DNA of 64,000 bases from Poriferisodalis sp965204195. GTDB lineage: Bacteria > Actinomycetota > Acidimicrobiia > Acidimicrobiales > Poriferisodalaceae. Below the pieces are notes generated by a model. That model did no database searches. It was given only the letters and a program-made list of their open reading frames with translations, and was not told the origin of the DNA. The position numbers and the translations under genes are program-made. Shown here in pieces: positions 1 to 9,549 of this stretch (positions are counted from its first letter, which is position 1; each line of letters begins with the position of its first letter). Where the stretch lies: assembly GCF_965204195.1 (NCBI RefSeq), contig NZ_OZ241975.1, forward strand, positions 2,418,001 to 2,482,000, written 5' to 3'.

Positions 1-1162
<1,162 letters not shown>

Positions 1163-1287
1163 GGGGGAATGCTCAGGTCGGGAATACGGGCGCAGGCGGC
1201 TGAGCGCGCCGCACACAGCGCACGGAAAGGCTACCGGCGGCGCCGTCCATCAGGCCCGGGGCGCTCAGACGGGGCCTGTTCGCAGGG

Positions 1288-4023
1288 TCAGCCCTTGGCG
1301 TCTGCCCACGTGGCGCCGGCAGCGACATGTACTTCCAGCGGCACCGCTAGGTCGGCGGCGCTGCGCATCACGTCGACCGTCAGCTCGGTCACCTCGGCGG
1401 CTTCGGCAGGAGGTACTTCCAGGATCACCTCGTCGTGCACCTGCAGTACCAGCCGGCTGGCTGCGGAACGGGCCTGCAGCGCCTCGTCCAGCCGGATGAG
1501 CGCCACCTTGAAGATGTCGGCCGCGAGCCCCTGGATGGGGGCATTCATGGCCTGCCGCTCGGCGGCCTGGCGCACCCGGAAGTTGCGCGACGTCAACTCG
1601 GGGAGCGGGCGGCGCCGGCCGAAGGCTGTCTCGGTGTAGCCCCGCTCGCGGCTCTGCTCCACCACCCCCTCCATAAACGAGCGCACCTTGGGGAACGCCT
1701 TGAAATAGGCGTCGAGGATCTCTGCCGCCTCGCCCGTGGGCACGCCCAGGCGCTGGCCAAGGCCATATGCCTCCATCCCGTAGGCCAGGCCGTAACTCAC
1801 CATCTTCGCCACCGACCGCTGCTGCGGGTCGACCTCGGTAGGGCCGATGCCGAACAGGGATGCGGCAGTCGCGCTGTGGATGTCGTGGCCGGCCTCGAAG
1901 GCGCCCACGAGGCCCGGATCACCGGACAGGTGGGCGATCACCCGCAGCTCGATCTGGTTGTAGTCGGCAATCAGCAGCTCGCAACCGTCGGCTGGCACGA
2001 ACGCACGTCGGAACAGTCGGCCCTGCTCGGTGCGGACTGGGATGTTGTGCAGGTTCGGGTCTTCGGAGCTGAGCCTGCCGGTGCGCGCCACCGTCTGGTT
2101 GAACGTGGCGTGAATGCGGCCGTCGGGCTCGACGCATTCGAGCAGGCTGACGCCATAGGTGGAACGCAACTTCTCCACTTCCCGGAACGCCAGCAGCCGG
2201 TCCACGATGAGGTGCTCGCCCCGTAGTGACTCCAGCGCCGCTGCGCTCGTGGAGTAGCCGGTCTTGGTCTTGCGCTGGGGTGTCAGCCCCAAGTCCTCGA
2301 AGAGCACTTCCGCTAGCTGCTTGGGTGAGTTGACGTTGAGATCGTCACGGCCGGCCAGGCGCCGTACCTCGGCCTCCAGTGAGAACACCTCGCCCGTGAG
2401 ATGGTCGCGCAGCGATTCGAGCTCGCCGCGGTCGACACCGATGCCGGCCATTTCCATGCGAGCCAGCACGCTGATGAGCGGACGCTCCACATCCCGGTAC
2501 AGGTCGGACATGCCCAAGCTCTCGAGCTGCTGATCGAGCATCGGCGCCAGCATCGCCACCGCCAGGGCGTCACGAGCGGCAACGACGCCATCGGTGGGTC
2601 CGCCGGCGTCGAGGTCATCGAAGCCCAGCTGGCCCTCGGTGTCGCCGCCGGCAAGCTCCGTACGGCAATGGCGGGCGAGGAGCGCTCTCAGCTCGTCGCG
2701 ACCCTCCGACGGTTGGATGAGATAGGCGGCGATCGAGGTATCGACGGCCAGCCCGGCGAGTGCCGCACCGGCATCCAGATCGCCGGGCAGGCGACCAAGA
2801 GCACGCATCAGCTCCTTCGCATGGTGGATGTGGATGCCCGGCCCGTCACCCCCCAGCAGGCGGGCGCACTCCGCCGCGATCTCGGGCACAGCGAGATCAT
2901 GTGGACCGAGCGCGAGCACCGTGCCCTGCGAGGGATCGACCGCCACCGCCAGCACACCCAGGGTGCCGTCAGCCTCGACGGTGAACCCGAGCGCGACCGG
3001 CTCATCGCGGCGCGAGAGCTCGCTCAGCTGCACTGCGGCATTGGCGCCACGAGCACCCGAGTCGGCATCGACCGGCAGCAGCTGCACTTCGGCGAGCTGG
3101 GCAGTCTCCGCCGAACCTGCGCCCAGCGCCAGCAGGCCATCCAGGGCCGTGCCGGCCAGTGCCTCACGCAGACGAGCGTGCAGGGTGCCGAATTCCAGGA
3201 ACTCGAACGTGCGCGTCACCAGGTCGGCGTCGAACCCGCTCCACTGCAGATCAGCGGGCGTGGCGTCGATCGGCGCGTCCGTCCGCAGCGTCATCAAGTC
3301 GACGTTGCGGCGCACGACCTCGCCGTGGGCCGCAAGGTTCTCGGCCAGCTTCGGAGTCTGCTCGGCTGCTGCAGCCAGCAGCGCCTCGATACTGCCGTAC
3401 TTGTTGAGGAGCTTGGCGGCCGTCTTCTCCCCCACGCCGGGCACCCCTGGCAGGTTGTCGGACGGGTCGCCGCGCAGCGCGGCGTATTGGACATACAGGT
3501 CCGGTGTGACGCCAGTGCGCTCGGCGATGCCCGCTTCGTCGTAGAGCGCGTAGTCGGTGACCCCCCGGCGGTTGTAGAGCACCTGGACCTTGGGGTCGTG
3601 CGCGAGTTGGTACACGTCGCGGTCGCCGCTGACGATGAGCACATCGTCGCCGCGCTGTTCTGCCTCGGACGCCAGCGTCGCCAGCAGGTCGTCGGCCTCG
3701 AAACCGGCGCAGTCGATCGCCGGGATGCTCAGCGACTCGAGCACTTGGCGCACGAGGCCGAGCTGATCGATGAGCGTTGTCGGGGTCTCGTCGCGGTGAG
3801 CCTTGTATTCGGGTGCTGCGGCGTGGCGGAACGTCGGCTCCCGGCGATCGAAGCACACGGCGATCGCGTCAGGACGGTGGTCGCGCACCAGGTTGATGAG
3901 CATGGATGTGAACCCGAAGACGGCGCCGGTGGGCTGCCCTGAGCGGGTGGCCATGTCTTCGGGCACGGCAAAGAAGGCCCGGTACGTCAGCGAATTCCCG
4001 TCGAGCAAGAGGAGCTTCGACAT
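1288..4023 (-). CDS. polA: DNA polymerase I (5' nuclease plus polymerase, no proofreading residues)
   Basis: DNA polymerase I fills gaps and removes RNA primers in replication and repair. The 911-residue protein has the usual full length. The N-terminal 5'-nuclease domain (about 1-290) shows FEADD at 108-112 and GDPSDN at 185-190 followed by the helix-hairpin-helix PGVPGVGEKTA. The middle domain (about 310-500) lacks the DxE signature of an active 3'-5' exonuclease (the matching strand reads ALGFTVEADG), as in other actinobacterial Pol I enzymes. The polymerase domain carries motif A DYNQIELR (D687), motif B with K740 and the YG pair, and motif C HDEV (D864). The ATG start has a GGGAG ribosome site just upstream. 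The ANTAR regulator precedes it by 69 bp on the same strand. Confidence 0.97.
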   Translation of the reverse strand: MSKLLLLDGNSLTYRAFFAVPEDMATRSGQPTGAVFGFTSMLINLVRDHRPDAIAVCFDRREPTFRHAAAPEYKAHRDETPTTLIDQLGLVRQVLESLSIPAIDCAGFEADDLLATLASEAEQRGDDVLIVSGDRDVYQLAHDPKVQVLYNRRGVTDYALYDEAGIAERTGVTPDLYVQYAALRGDPSDNLPGVPGVGEKTAAKLLNKYGSIEALLAAAAEQTPKLAENLAAHGEVVRRNVDLMTLRTDAPIDATPADLQWSGFDADLVTRTFEFLEFGTLHARLREALAGTALDGLLALGAGSAETAQLAEVQLLPVDADSGARGANAAVQLSELSRRDEPVALGFTVEADGTLGVLAVAVDPSQGTVLALGPHDLAVPEIAAECARLLGGDGPGIHIHHAKELMRALGRLPGDLDAGAALAGLAVDTSIAAYLIQPSEGRDELRALLARHCRTELAGGDTEGQLGFDDLDAGGPTDGVVAARDALAVAMLAPMLDQQLESLGMSDLYRDVERPLISVLARMEMAGIGVDRGELESLRDHLTGEVFSLEAEVRRLAGRDDLNVNSPKQLAEVLFEDLGLTPQRKTKTGYSTSAAALESLRGEHLIVDRLLAFREVEKLRSTYGVSLLECVEPDGRIHATFNQTVARTGRLSSEDPNLHNIPVRTEQGRLFRRAFVPADGCELLIADYNQIELRVIAHLSGDPGLVGAFEAGHDIHSATAASLFGIGPTEVDPQQRSVAKMVSYGLAYGMEAYGLGQRLGVPTGEAAEILDAYFKAFPKVRSFMEGVVEQSRERGYTETAFGRRRPLPELTSRNFRVRQAAERQAMNAPIQGLAADIFKVALIRLDEALQARSAASRLVLQVHDEVILEVPPAEAAEVTELTVDVMRSAADLAVPLEVHVAAGATWADAKG

Positions 4024-4092
4024 GGGAACTCTCCCAACGATGCCGGGCGACGGTTGCGGAAGCCTGCCAACCGCAGATGTCGGAGGGCGGAC

Positions 4093-4668
4093 TCAGGGGG
4101 TCAGCAAGCCATCGACGATCTGCTGGGCGATGTCACGCATTCTCGCACGATTGGCCATCGCCGTACTGCGGATGAATTCGAACGCATCCCGCTCGGAAAG
4201 CTGGAAATCGTCCATGAGCAGGCCCTTCGCGCGCTCCACCGCCTTGCGCGTCTCCAGCTTCTCCTCGAGGCTCTCCACCGTGTCCTCGAGCTCTCGCATC
4301 TCGGTGAAACGGCCCCACGCCACTTCGATGGCCGAGACCAGTTCTTCCCGCTGGAACGGCTTCACCAGGTACGAGAGCACGCCGGCGTCGCGGGCTTCGG
4401 CGATGAGATGGCGCTTGCTGAACGCTGTGAGGATGAGCACTGCAGAAGTGCGGTCACCGGCGACCTCACGTGCCGCATCGAGGCCGTCGCGGCCGGGCAT
4501 CTGGATGTCGAAGATGCACACCTCGGGCTGATGCTGGCGTGCGAGCTCCACGGCTTCGTCGCCGCGACCCGTCTCGGCCACCACGACGTAGCCCTCGTCT
4601 TCGAGCATCTCGCGCAGATCGAGCCGGATGATGGCCTCGTCCTCTGCGATCACGACTCGCTTCGACAC
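4093..4668 (-). CDS. ANTAR-domain response regulator (PdtaR type)
   Basis: This is a two-component response regulator whose output is an RNA-binding ANTAR domain, which in known members acts by transcription antitermination. The receiver domain (1-120) has the acidic pocket at 9-11 (EDE), phospho-acceptor D54 in FDIQMPG, T81 and K103 in LVKPF. A short coiled linker (about 122-140, EDTVESLEEKLETR) leads into the three-helix ANTAR domain (about 135-190) with the typical AKGLLMDDFQLSERDAFEFI pattern. Length 191 aa matches Mycobacterium PdtaR/Rv1626. Start is GTG at 4668, preceded by GAGGGGAG. No histidine kinase gene adjoins it in this window; in related actinobacteria the partner kinase (PdtaS) is encoded elsewhere, so the pairing here is inferred. 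The position immediately before polA gives no functional clue. Confidence 0.92.
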   Translation of the reverse strand: MSKRVVIAEDEAIIRLDLREMLEDEGYVVVAETGRGDEAVELARQHQPEVCIFDIQMPGRDGLDAAREVAGDRTSAVLILTAFSKRHLIAEARDAGVLSYLVKPFQREELVSAIEVAWGRFTEMRELEDTVESLEEKLETRKAVERAKGLLMDDFQLSERDAFEFIRSTAMANRARMRDIAQQIVDGLLTP

Positions 4669-4749
4669 GCACGCTCCCCTCGCGGGACAGGGTCGGTCAG
4701 CCTACCGGTCGGGTTGTCGCGCCTCCCCGAGATTCATGCAGGCGTCGAG

Positions 4750-4832
4750 TGCCCGGGGCGGGAGTTGAACCCGCACGCCCGTGAGGGCAGAGGATTTTGA
4801 GTCCCCCGTGTCTGCCGTTTCACCACCCGGGC
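4750..4832 (-). tRNA. tRNA-Leu (anticodon CAA)
   Basis: The minus strand folds as a class II tRNA: acceptor stem GCCCGGG/CCCGGGC, D-arm TGGTGAAACGGCAGACAC, anticodon stem GGGGA/TCCTC enclosing loop CTCAAAA with anticodon CAA, a long variable arm (TGCCCTCACGGGCGT) and T-arm GCGGGTTCAACTCCCGC. The long variable arm and anticodon identify it as leucine, reading UUG. The CCA end is not encoded; the discriminator base is A. It lies alone between the ANTAR regulator and fabD. Confidence 0.96.
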
Positions 4833-5028
4833 CTTGGGGCGCTTCAGCGTATCCCGGGGCCCGAGCGGCCCGTGAGCGGAGCGAACAAGAGCGGGGCGCT
4901 CAGTTGGAAAGGTCGCTCTCAGCCTGGGTCGCCACCTACCCTCTTGCCCTAATCCCCATTGTGCGTTCACTGCGCTGCGGTTCGGGCACCGATCCGGTCT
5001 TCCGCCTTGGCGCTGCATAGGAGGCCGA

Positions 5029-6213
5029 GTGCTCGCATTCACATTCCCGGGCCAGGGCTCGCAGCAGCAAGGCATGGGTGAGCCGTGGACGGCGCACGAG
5101 TCGTGGGAGCTGGTCACCGAGGCGTCGGACGCCTGCGGGCGTGATGTCGCTGCGCTGCTGCTGGAAGCCGATGCCGACGAGCTGCGCCATACGCGCAATT
5201 CGCAGCTGTCGACGTTCGTGCTGTCGATGGTGGTGCTCGATGCGGTCGAGCGCACGGGCGCGACATTCTCGTGTGCCGCCGGGCACTCACTGGGCGAATA
5301 CAGCGCGCTGACCGCAACCGGGGCCCTGGCCTACGACGACGCCGTGCGGCTCGTTGCCGAGCGCGGCGAGGCCATGCAGGTTGCGGCTGACGAGCAGGAA
5401 GGGACCATGGCGGCCGTGCTGGGTCTCGACGACAATCTCGTGGCGGAGGCGTGCGAAGCCACGCCCGGCGACGTCTGGGTCGCCAACTACAACGCGCCGG
5501 GCCAAGTCGTCATTGCAGGCGCGCCGGACGCCGTCGCCGTCGCCGGTGACGAAGCGAAGGCGGCGGGCGCGAAACGGCTCATGGGTTTGCCCGTGGGCGG
5601 CGCGTTCCACACACCGTTCATGCAGCCGGCCAGAGATCGGCTGCGCAAGGCGCTGGCCGAAGTCGAGATCCGGGCCCCGAGCGTGCCGGTGGTCGCCAAT
5701 GTCGATGCCCAGCCGCGTGCTGACGCCGACGAGTGGCGCACGTTGCTGGCACAGCAGCTCACCAGCCCAGTGCTGTGGCGCGCCAGCCTTCATGCGCTAG
5801 CCGACGCTGGCGTCACCACGTTCGTAGAACTCGGCCCGGGCAAAGTGCTCACCGGCATGACCAAGCGGACGCATCGGGGTGCGAGTTCGATGTCGGTCGG
5901 CACGCCGGCCGAGATCGACACGCTGATGGAGACGCTCGCCACCGACGCTCCTTCGGCACCGACCGTGCTGGGCGGCGAGAACCTCTACGTCACCGAGCGC
6001 CTCATCGTGAGCCCGTGCGCCGGCATCTTCACGCTCAGCGCCGGTGTCGGCGACGGCCAGCAAGTCAACGTGGGCGATGTCATCGGCCATGTGGCCGGGG
6101 AGGAAGTGCGTTCTGCGTTCGCGGGTACTGTCATGGGGATCATGGCCGTAGAAGGCGAACGGGTCACCGCACGGCAGCCCGTTGCGTGGCTGCGGACGCC
6201 AGCCGGCAGCTGA
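5029..6213 (+). CDS. fabD: Malonyl-CoA:ACP transacylase with C-terminal barrel-sandwich domain
   Basis: FabD loads malonate onto acyl carrier protein at the start of type II fatty-acid elongation. Residues 1-305 are a complete acyltransferase domain: PGQGSQ at 7-12, nucleophile S87 in GHSLGE, and H194 in GGAFHTPF. A further segment (about 319-390) is not part of ordinary FabD. It resembles a biotinyl/lipoyl barrel-sandwich domain (two half-motifs, SPCAGIF...GQQVNVGD and VRSAFAGTV...GERVTARQP) but lacks the EAMKM-like hairpin with the modifiable lysine. Total 394 aa versus about 310 for typical FabD. The GTG start is set by AGGAGG at 5019-5024; the usual FabD N-terminus AFTFPGQGSQ follows at once. 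First gene of fabD-fabH-fabG-acpP-fabF; fabH follows after 29 bp. Confidence 0.93.
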   Translation: MLAFTFPGQGSQQQGMGEPWTAHESWELVTEASDACGRDVAALLLEADADELRHTRNSQLSTFVLSMVVLDAVERTGATFSCAAGHSLGEYSALTATGALAYDDAVRLVAERGEAMQVAADEQEGTMAAVLGLDDNLVAEACEATPGDVWVANYNAPGQVVIAGAPDAVAVAGDEAKAAGAKRLMGLPVGGAFHTPFMQPARDRLRKALAEVEIRAPSVPVVANVDAQPRADADEWRTLLAQQLTSPVLWRASLHALADAGVTTFVELGPGKVLTGMTKRTHRGASSMSVGTPAEIDTLMETLATDAPSAPTVLGGENLYVTERLIVSPCAGIFTLSAGVGDGQQVNVGDVIGHVAGEEVRSAFAGTVMGIMAVEGERVTARQPVAWLRTPAGS

Positions 6214-6242
6214 ACAGCCGGCACCTGAAGGGGAGGCCACAG

Positions 6243-7208
6243 ATGACGCTCAGCGTGGGCAACGCATCCAGCGCGCGCATTGTCGGCATCGGGACCGCGC
6301 TCGGCGAGCGCGTCCTCACCAACGAAGATCTTGCCGAGATGGTCGACACCTCCGATGAGTGGATCATCGAGCGCACCGGCATCAGGCAGCGGAACATCGG
6401 CGGCACCACCGCCGGCCTGGCCGCACGCGCCGGAACCGCGGCCATGGAGGTCGCCGGCGTCGATCCGTCGAGCATCGACATGCTGATCTTGGCCACGACC
6501 ACGCCGGATCGCTGCGTTCCGGCGTCGTCGTCGCGGGTGCAAGAGGCACTCGGCCTCGACTGCGGCGCCATGGACGTGAATGCCGCCTGTTCAGGATTCG
6601 TCTACTCGCTGGTGGCGGGCCACGGCATGATCGCGATGGGTCACGAGCGCGTGCTGGTCATCGGTGCCGAAGTGCTCTCCCGGATCACCGACTGGACTGA
6701 TCGGGCCACCTGCATCCTGTTCGCCGACGGCTCGGGTGCCGCCGTGCTCGAGCGCAGCGAGCAGGGCTCAGACCTGCTCGGCTGGCACGTCTCAAGCGAC
6801 GGTTCCATGGAGGAGCAGCTGTACTGCGAGCACGACAGCTACATCCAGATGGCGGGCCAGGCGGTGTTCAAGAAAGCCGTGCTGGTGATGGAGGAGTCGG
6901 CGCGCCAGTCGATGAAGCAGGCGGGCCTGACGGCCGACGACATCGACGTGGTGGTGCCCCATCAGGCCAACGTCCGCATCGTCGAGACGGCCTGCAAGCG
7001 GCTGCGCATCCCCTATGAGAAGGCCGCGATGGTGATCGAGCGCACCGGCAACACATCGTCGGCCTCGATTCCCCTCGCACTCGACGACGCCGTGCGCAGC
7101 GGCCGGATCAACGAGGGCGACAACGTGCTGCTCGTCGGCTTCGGCGCCGGCATGACATCGGCGTCGGCACTGCTGCGCTGGTCGGGTGCCCCCGCCCGCG
7201 CTAGCTGA
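6243..7208 (+). CDS. fabH: 3-oxoacyl-[ACP] synthase III (KAS III)
   Basis: FabH condenses an acyl-CoA primer with malonyl-ACP to begin fatty-acid synthesis. The 321-residue protein has a thiolase fold with the full catalytic triad: C116 in NAACSGF, H240 in PHQANVRI and N270 in ERTGNTSSAS. The N-terminus (ARIVGIGTALGERVLTN) is typical. The frame stays open far upstream, overlapping fabD, but the ATG at 6243 has GGGGAGG about 8 bp before it and gives the normal family length, so that start is chosen. It lies in the fab operon between fabD and fabG. Whether the primer is acetyl-CoA or a branched acyl-CoA cannot be told from the sequence. Confidence 0.96.
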   Translation: MTLSVGNASSARIVGIGTALGERVLTNEDLAEMVDTSDEWIIERTGIRQRNIGGTTAGLAARAGTAAMEVAGVDPSSIDMLILATTTPDRCVPASSSRVQEALGLDCGAMDVNAACSGFVYSLVAGHGMIAMGHERVLVIGAEVLSRITDWTDRATCILFADGSGAAVLERSEQGSDLLGWHVSSDGSMEEQLYCEHDSYIQMAGQAVFKKAVLVMEESARQSMKQAGLTADDIDVVVPHQANVRIVETACKRLRIPYEKAAMVIERTGNTSSASIPLALDDAVRSGRINEGDNVLLVGFGAGMTSASALLRWSGAPARAS

Positions 7209-7233
7209 ACGAGCGCCACGTACACGGCTCACG

Positions 7234-7980
7234 ATGAATCCGCCCACGAGCCTGCCTCGAGTGCGCCCCGCGACAGCACGCACCGTCCTCGTCACCGGCG
7301 GCAGCCGCGGCATCGGCTTGGCCACGGCCCAGTTGTTTGCCGATGCAGGCCACCGCGTGGCCGTGACCAGCCGCACCGAGGCCCCTGACGACGAACGCCT
7401 GCTGTGGGTGGCATGCGACCAAGCCGACAGCGATGCGGTCGATGCTGCCTACGGTTCCATCGAGGCTGAGCTCGGTCCGGTGGAGATCCTGGTGGCGAAC
7501 GCCGGGATCACCCGCGACCAGCTCGTGCTGCGCATGGCCGACGACGACTTCGCGGCTGTGGTCGACACGAATCTCACCGGCGCCTACCGGATGGCCAAGC
7601 GGGCGGCCCGACCGATGCTGCGCGCACGCTGGGGACGATTGATCTTCGTGTCCTCGGTGGTCGGGCTGCTTGGTTCGGCCGGGCAGGTCAATTACGCGGC
7701 ATCCAAGGCGGGCCTCGTGGGCATGGCCCGATCGCTGGCTCGCGAACTCGGTTCGCGCGGCATCACCGCGAATGTGGTCGCGCCCGGGCCGGTGGCCACC
7801 GAGATGTTCGGTGCATTGAACGACGAGCAGCAAGCCGCCATCACCGACGCCGTGCCGCTGGGACGGGTAGCAGAACCGTCGGAGATAGCTGCTGCGGTGG
7901 CCTTTCTCGCATCCGACGAGGGCGCGTACATCACCGGCGCCGTGATACCCGTCGACGGCGGCCTGGGAATGGGCCATTGA
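7234..7980 (+). CDS. fabG: 3-oxoacyl-[ACP] reductase (SDR)
   Basis: FabG reduces 3-oxoacyl-ACP with NADPH, the second step of each elongation cycle. It is a classical short-chain dehydrogenase of 248 aa: cofactor motif TGGSRGIG at 21-28, NAG at 89-91, N113, catalytic S141, Y154 and K158 (YAASK), and the C-terminal SDEGAYITGAVIPVDGG. An earlier in-frame start at 7186 would overlap fabH; the ATG at 7234 is preferred because it gives the usual length with a short N-terminal extension. The operon position between fabH and acpP supports FabG rather than a catabolic SDR. Confidence 0.92.
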   Translation: MNPPTSLPRVRPATARTVLVTGGSRGIGLATAQLFADAGHRVAVTSRTEAPDDERLLWVACDQADSDAVDAAYGSIEAELGPVEILVANAGITRDQLVLRMADDDFAAVVDTNLTGAYRMAKRAARPMLRARWGRLIFVSSVVGLLGSAGQVNYAASKAGLVGMARSLARELGSRGITANVVAPGPVATEMFGALNDEQQAAITDAVPLGRVAEPSEIAAAVAFLASDEGAYITGAVIPVDGGLGMGH

Positions 7981-8086
7981 GCCATGCCCAATCGGTGCAG
8001 GTCCATGCCGCTGCGGCACCTACACTTCGCGTTCGCACGGCCGCCGGGCGCTCGTGCGGTGACCGCCCACACATGAGGGGATCAGC

Positions 8087-8320
8087 ATGAGTGACACGTT
8101 GGATCGATTCCGTGACTGCGCCGTCGAGGTGCTGGCCGTGGATCCTGAGCAAGTCACACCCGAGGCCAGCTTCGCGGATGACCTCGACGCCGACAGCTTG
8201 GACCTCGTCGAGCTGGTGATGGCCTTGGAAGAGGAGTTCGACATCAGCGTGGACGAGGAAGAACTGGAAGACGTCACCACCGTCGCCCACGCGATCCAGC
8301 TGGTCGAATCGAAACTGTGA
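8087..8320 (+). CDS. acpP: Acyl carrier protein
   Basis: This small acidic four-helix carrier of fatty-acid intermediates (77 aa) has the phosphopantetheine attachment serine at S37 in DADSLDLVEL. Helices II and III are rich in Asp/Glu (ALEEEFDISVDEEELED), as expected for docking to basic patches on Fab enzymes. The ATG has GAGGGGA about 8 bp upstream. A 106-bp gap separates it from fabG and contains a TACACT hexamer at 8021-8026 that could be an internal -10, which would allow extra acpP expression; no clear -35 is seen. fabF follows after 10 bp. Confidence 0.97.
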   Translation: MSDTLDRFRDCAVEVLAVDPEQVTPEASFADDLDADSLDLVELVMALEEEFDISVDEEELEDVTTVAHAIQLVESKL

Positions 8321-8330
8321 GCGCCAGCCG

Positions 8331-9506
8331 ATGAGCGCCAGCCGTCGGGTAGCTGTCGTCGGCCTCGGCGTCGTCTCGTGCGCCGGAACCGGCGTCGACA
8401 ACTTCTGGCAGGGGCTGAACTCCGCGCCGCCAGAGGGCGAGCGCCGCGTCAATGACTTCGATCCGGCGCCGTACTACGACAATCCCAAGGAGGCCCGGCG
8501 GGCAGATCGCTCGACCCAGCTCGGCATGGCATCGGCTTCACAGGCCATCGCCGACGCAGGGGAACTGGCGACCGACCCGGATCGCTGCGGCGTCATCTAC
8601 GGCACGGGTGTCGGCGGCCTGCAGACCTTCGAAGACCAGGTGCTCGTGCTCGACCGCAAGGGCGCGCGCCGGGTCTCGCCGTTCATGGTCCCGATGATGA
8701 TGCCGAACGCTCCTGGCGCTGCTATCTCGATGAGGTACGGCCTGGCCGGACCCTGCGAAGTCCTGACCACCGCGTGCGCGGCGGGGACGCATGCGATCGG
8801 CTACGCAGCGCGGCTGATCCGCACCGGCGCCGCCGACGTGATCGTGGCCGGGGGCTGCGAATCGGTGATGACGCCCGTGGGCACCGCTGGCTTCGTCAAC
8901 ATGACGGCTCTGTCGACCAGCGGTGTCTCGATGCCCTTCGACAAGAACCGCGACGGCTTCATGATGACCGAGGGCGCTGCCACCCTGGTGCTGGAGGAAT
9001 GGGACTCGGCGGTGGCGCGGGGCGCCACGATCTGGGGTGAAGTGCTCGGCACCGCCTCGAATGCCGATGCCCACCACATCACTGCGCCAGCCCCCGGTGG
9101 TGCCGGGGCGCTGCGCTGCATGCAGCTCGCCATCGATGACGCCGGCCTCGCGCCTGACGACATCGTCCACGTCAATGCACATGGCACGTCAACCCCGCTG
9201 AACGATGCCGCAGAAGCCGAGGCGCTCAACAAGCTGTTCGGGCCCAACGGTCCGCTCGTGACCTCCACCAAGGGTGTCACCGGGCATGCGCTCGGCGCAG
9301 CCGGTGCGCTGGAGGCGATCGCGGTGCTGCTGTCGATGCGCTACCGCAAGATCCCAGCCACAGCCGGCTGGACCACTCCCGATCCTGAGCTCGCGGAGTT
9401 CCGTTTGGTGACCGGTCAGGCGGCCGATTGGGAGCCGGGTCCCTCGCTGAGCAACTCGTTCGGCTTCGGCGGCCACAACGGCTGCGTAGTGCTCGGCCCC
9501 GCCTGA
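8331..9506 (+). CDS. fabF: 3-oxoacyl-[ACP] synthase II (KAS II)
   Basis: FabF is the elongating condensing enzyme of type II fatty-acid synthesis. The 391-residue protein shows the Cys-His-His triad: C149 in TTACAAGTH, H284 in NAHGTSTPLND and H319 in TGHALGAAGA, plus the K314 position before the second histidine and the C-terminal SNSFGFGGHN loop. The ATG directly follows acpP. It closes the fab operon. No fabZ/fabA dehydratase or fabI reductase lies here; a FabZ-like gene is found at 42.9-43.3 kb. Confidence 0.96.
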   Translation: MSASRRVAVVGLGVVSCAGTGVDNFWQGLNSAPPEGERRVNDFDPAPYYDNPKEARRADRSTQLGMASASQAIADAGELATDPDRCGVIYGTGVGGLQTFEDQVLVLDRKGARRVSPFMVPMMMPNAPGAAISMRYGLAGPCEVLTTACAAGTHAIGYAARLIRTGAADVIVAGGCESVMTPVGTAGFVNMTALSTSGVSMPFDKNRDGFMMTEGAATLVLEEWDSAVARGATIWGEVLGTASNADAHHITAPAPGGAGALRCMQLAIDDAGLAPDDIVHVNAHGTSTPLNDAAEAEALNKLFGPNGPLVTSTKGVTGHALGAAGALEAIAVLLSMRYRKIPATAGWTTPDPELAEFRLVTGQAADWEPGPSLSNSFGFGGHNGCVVLGPA

Positions 9507-9549
9507 GCTCCGGAACAGAGGATCCTGCCGCCGCAGCGGCGAGCGCGGT

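Noticed and set aside
2401..3942. A 513-codon plus-strand open frame opposite polA
   Set aside because: Mirror of polA codon bias in GC-rich DNA; polA itself has all motifs and a ribosome site.
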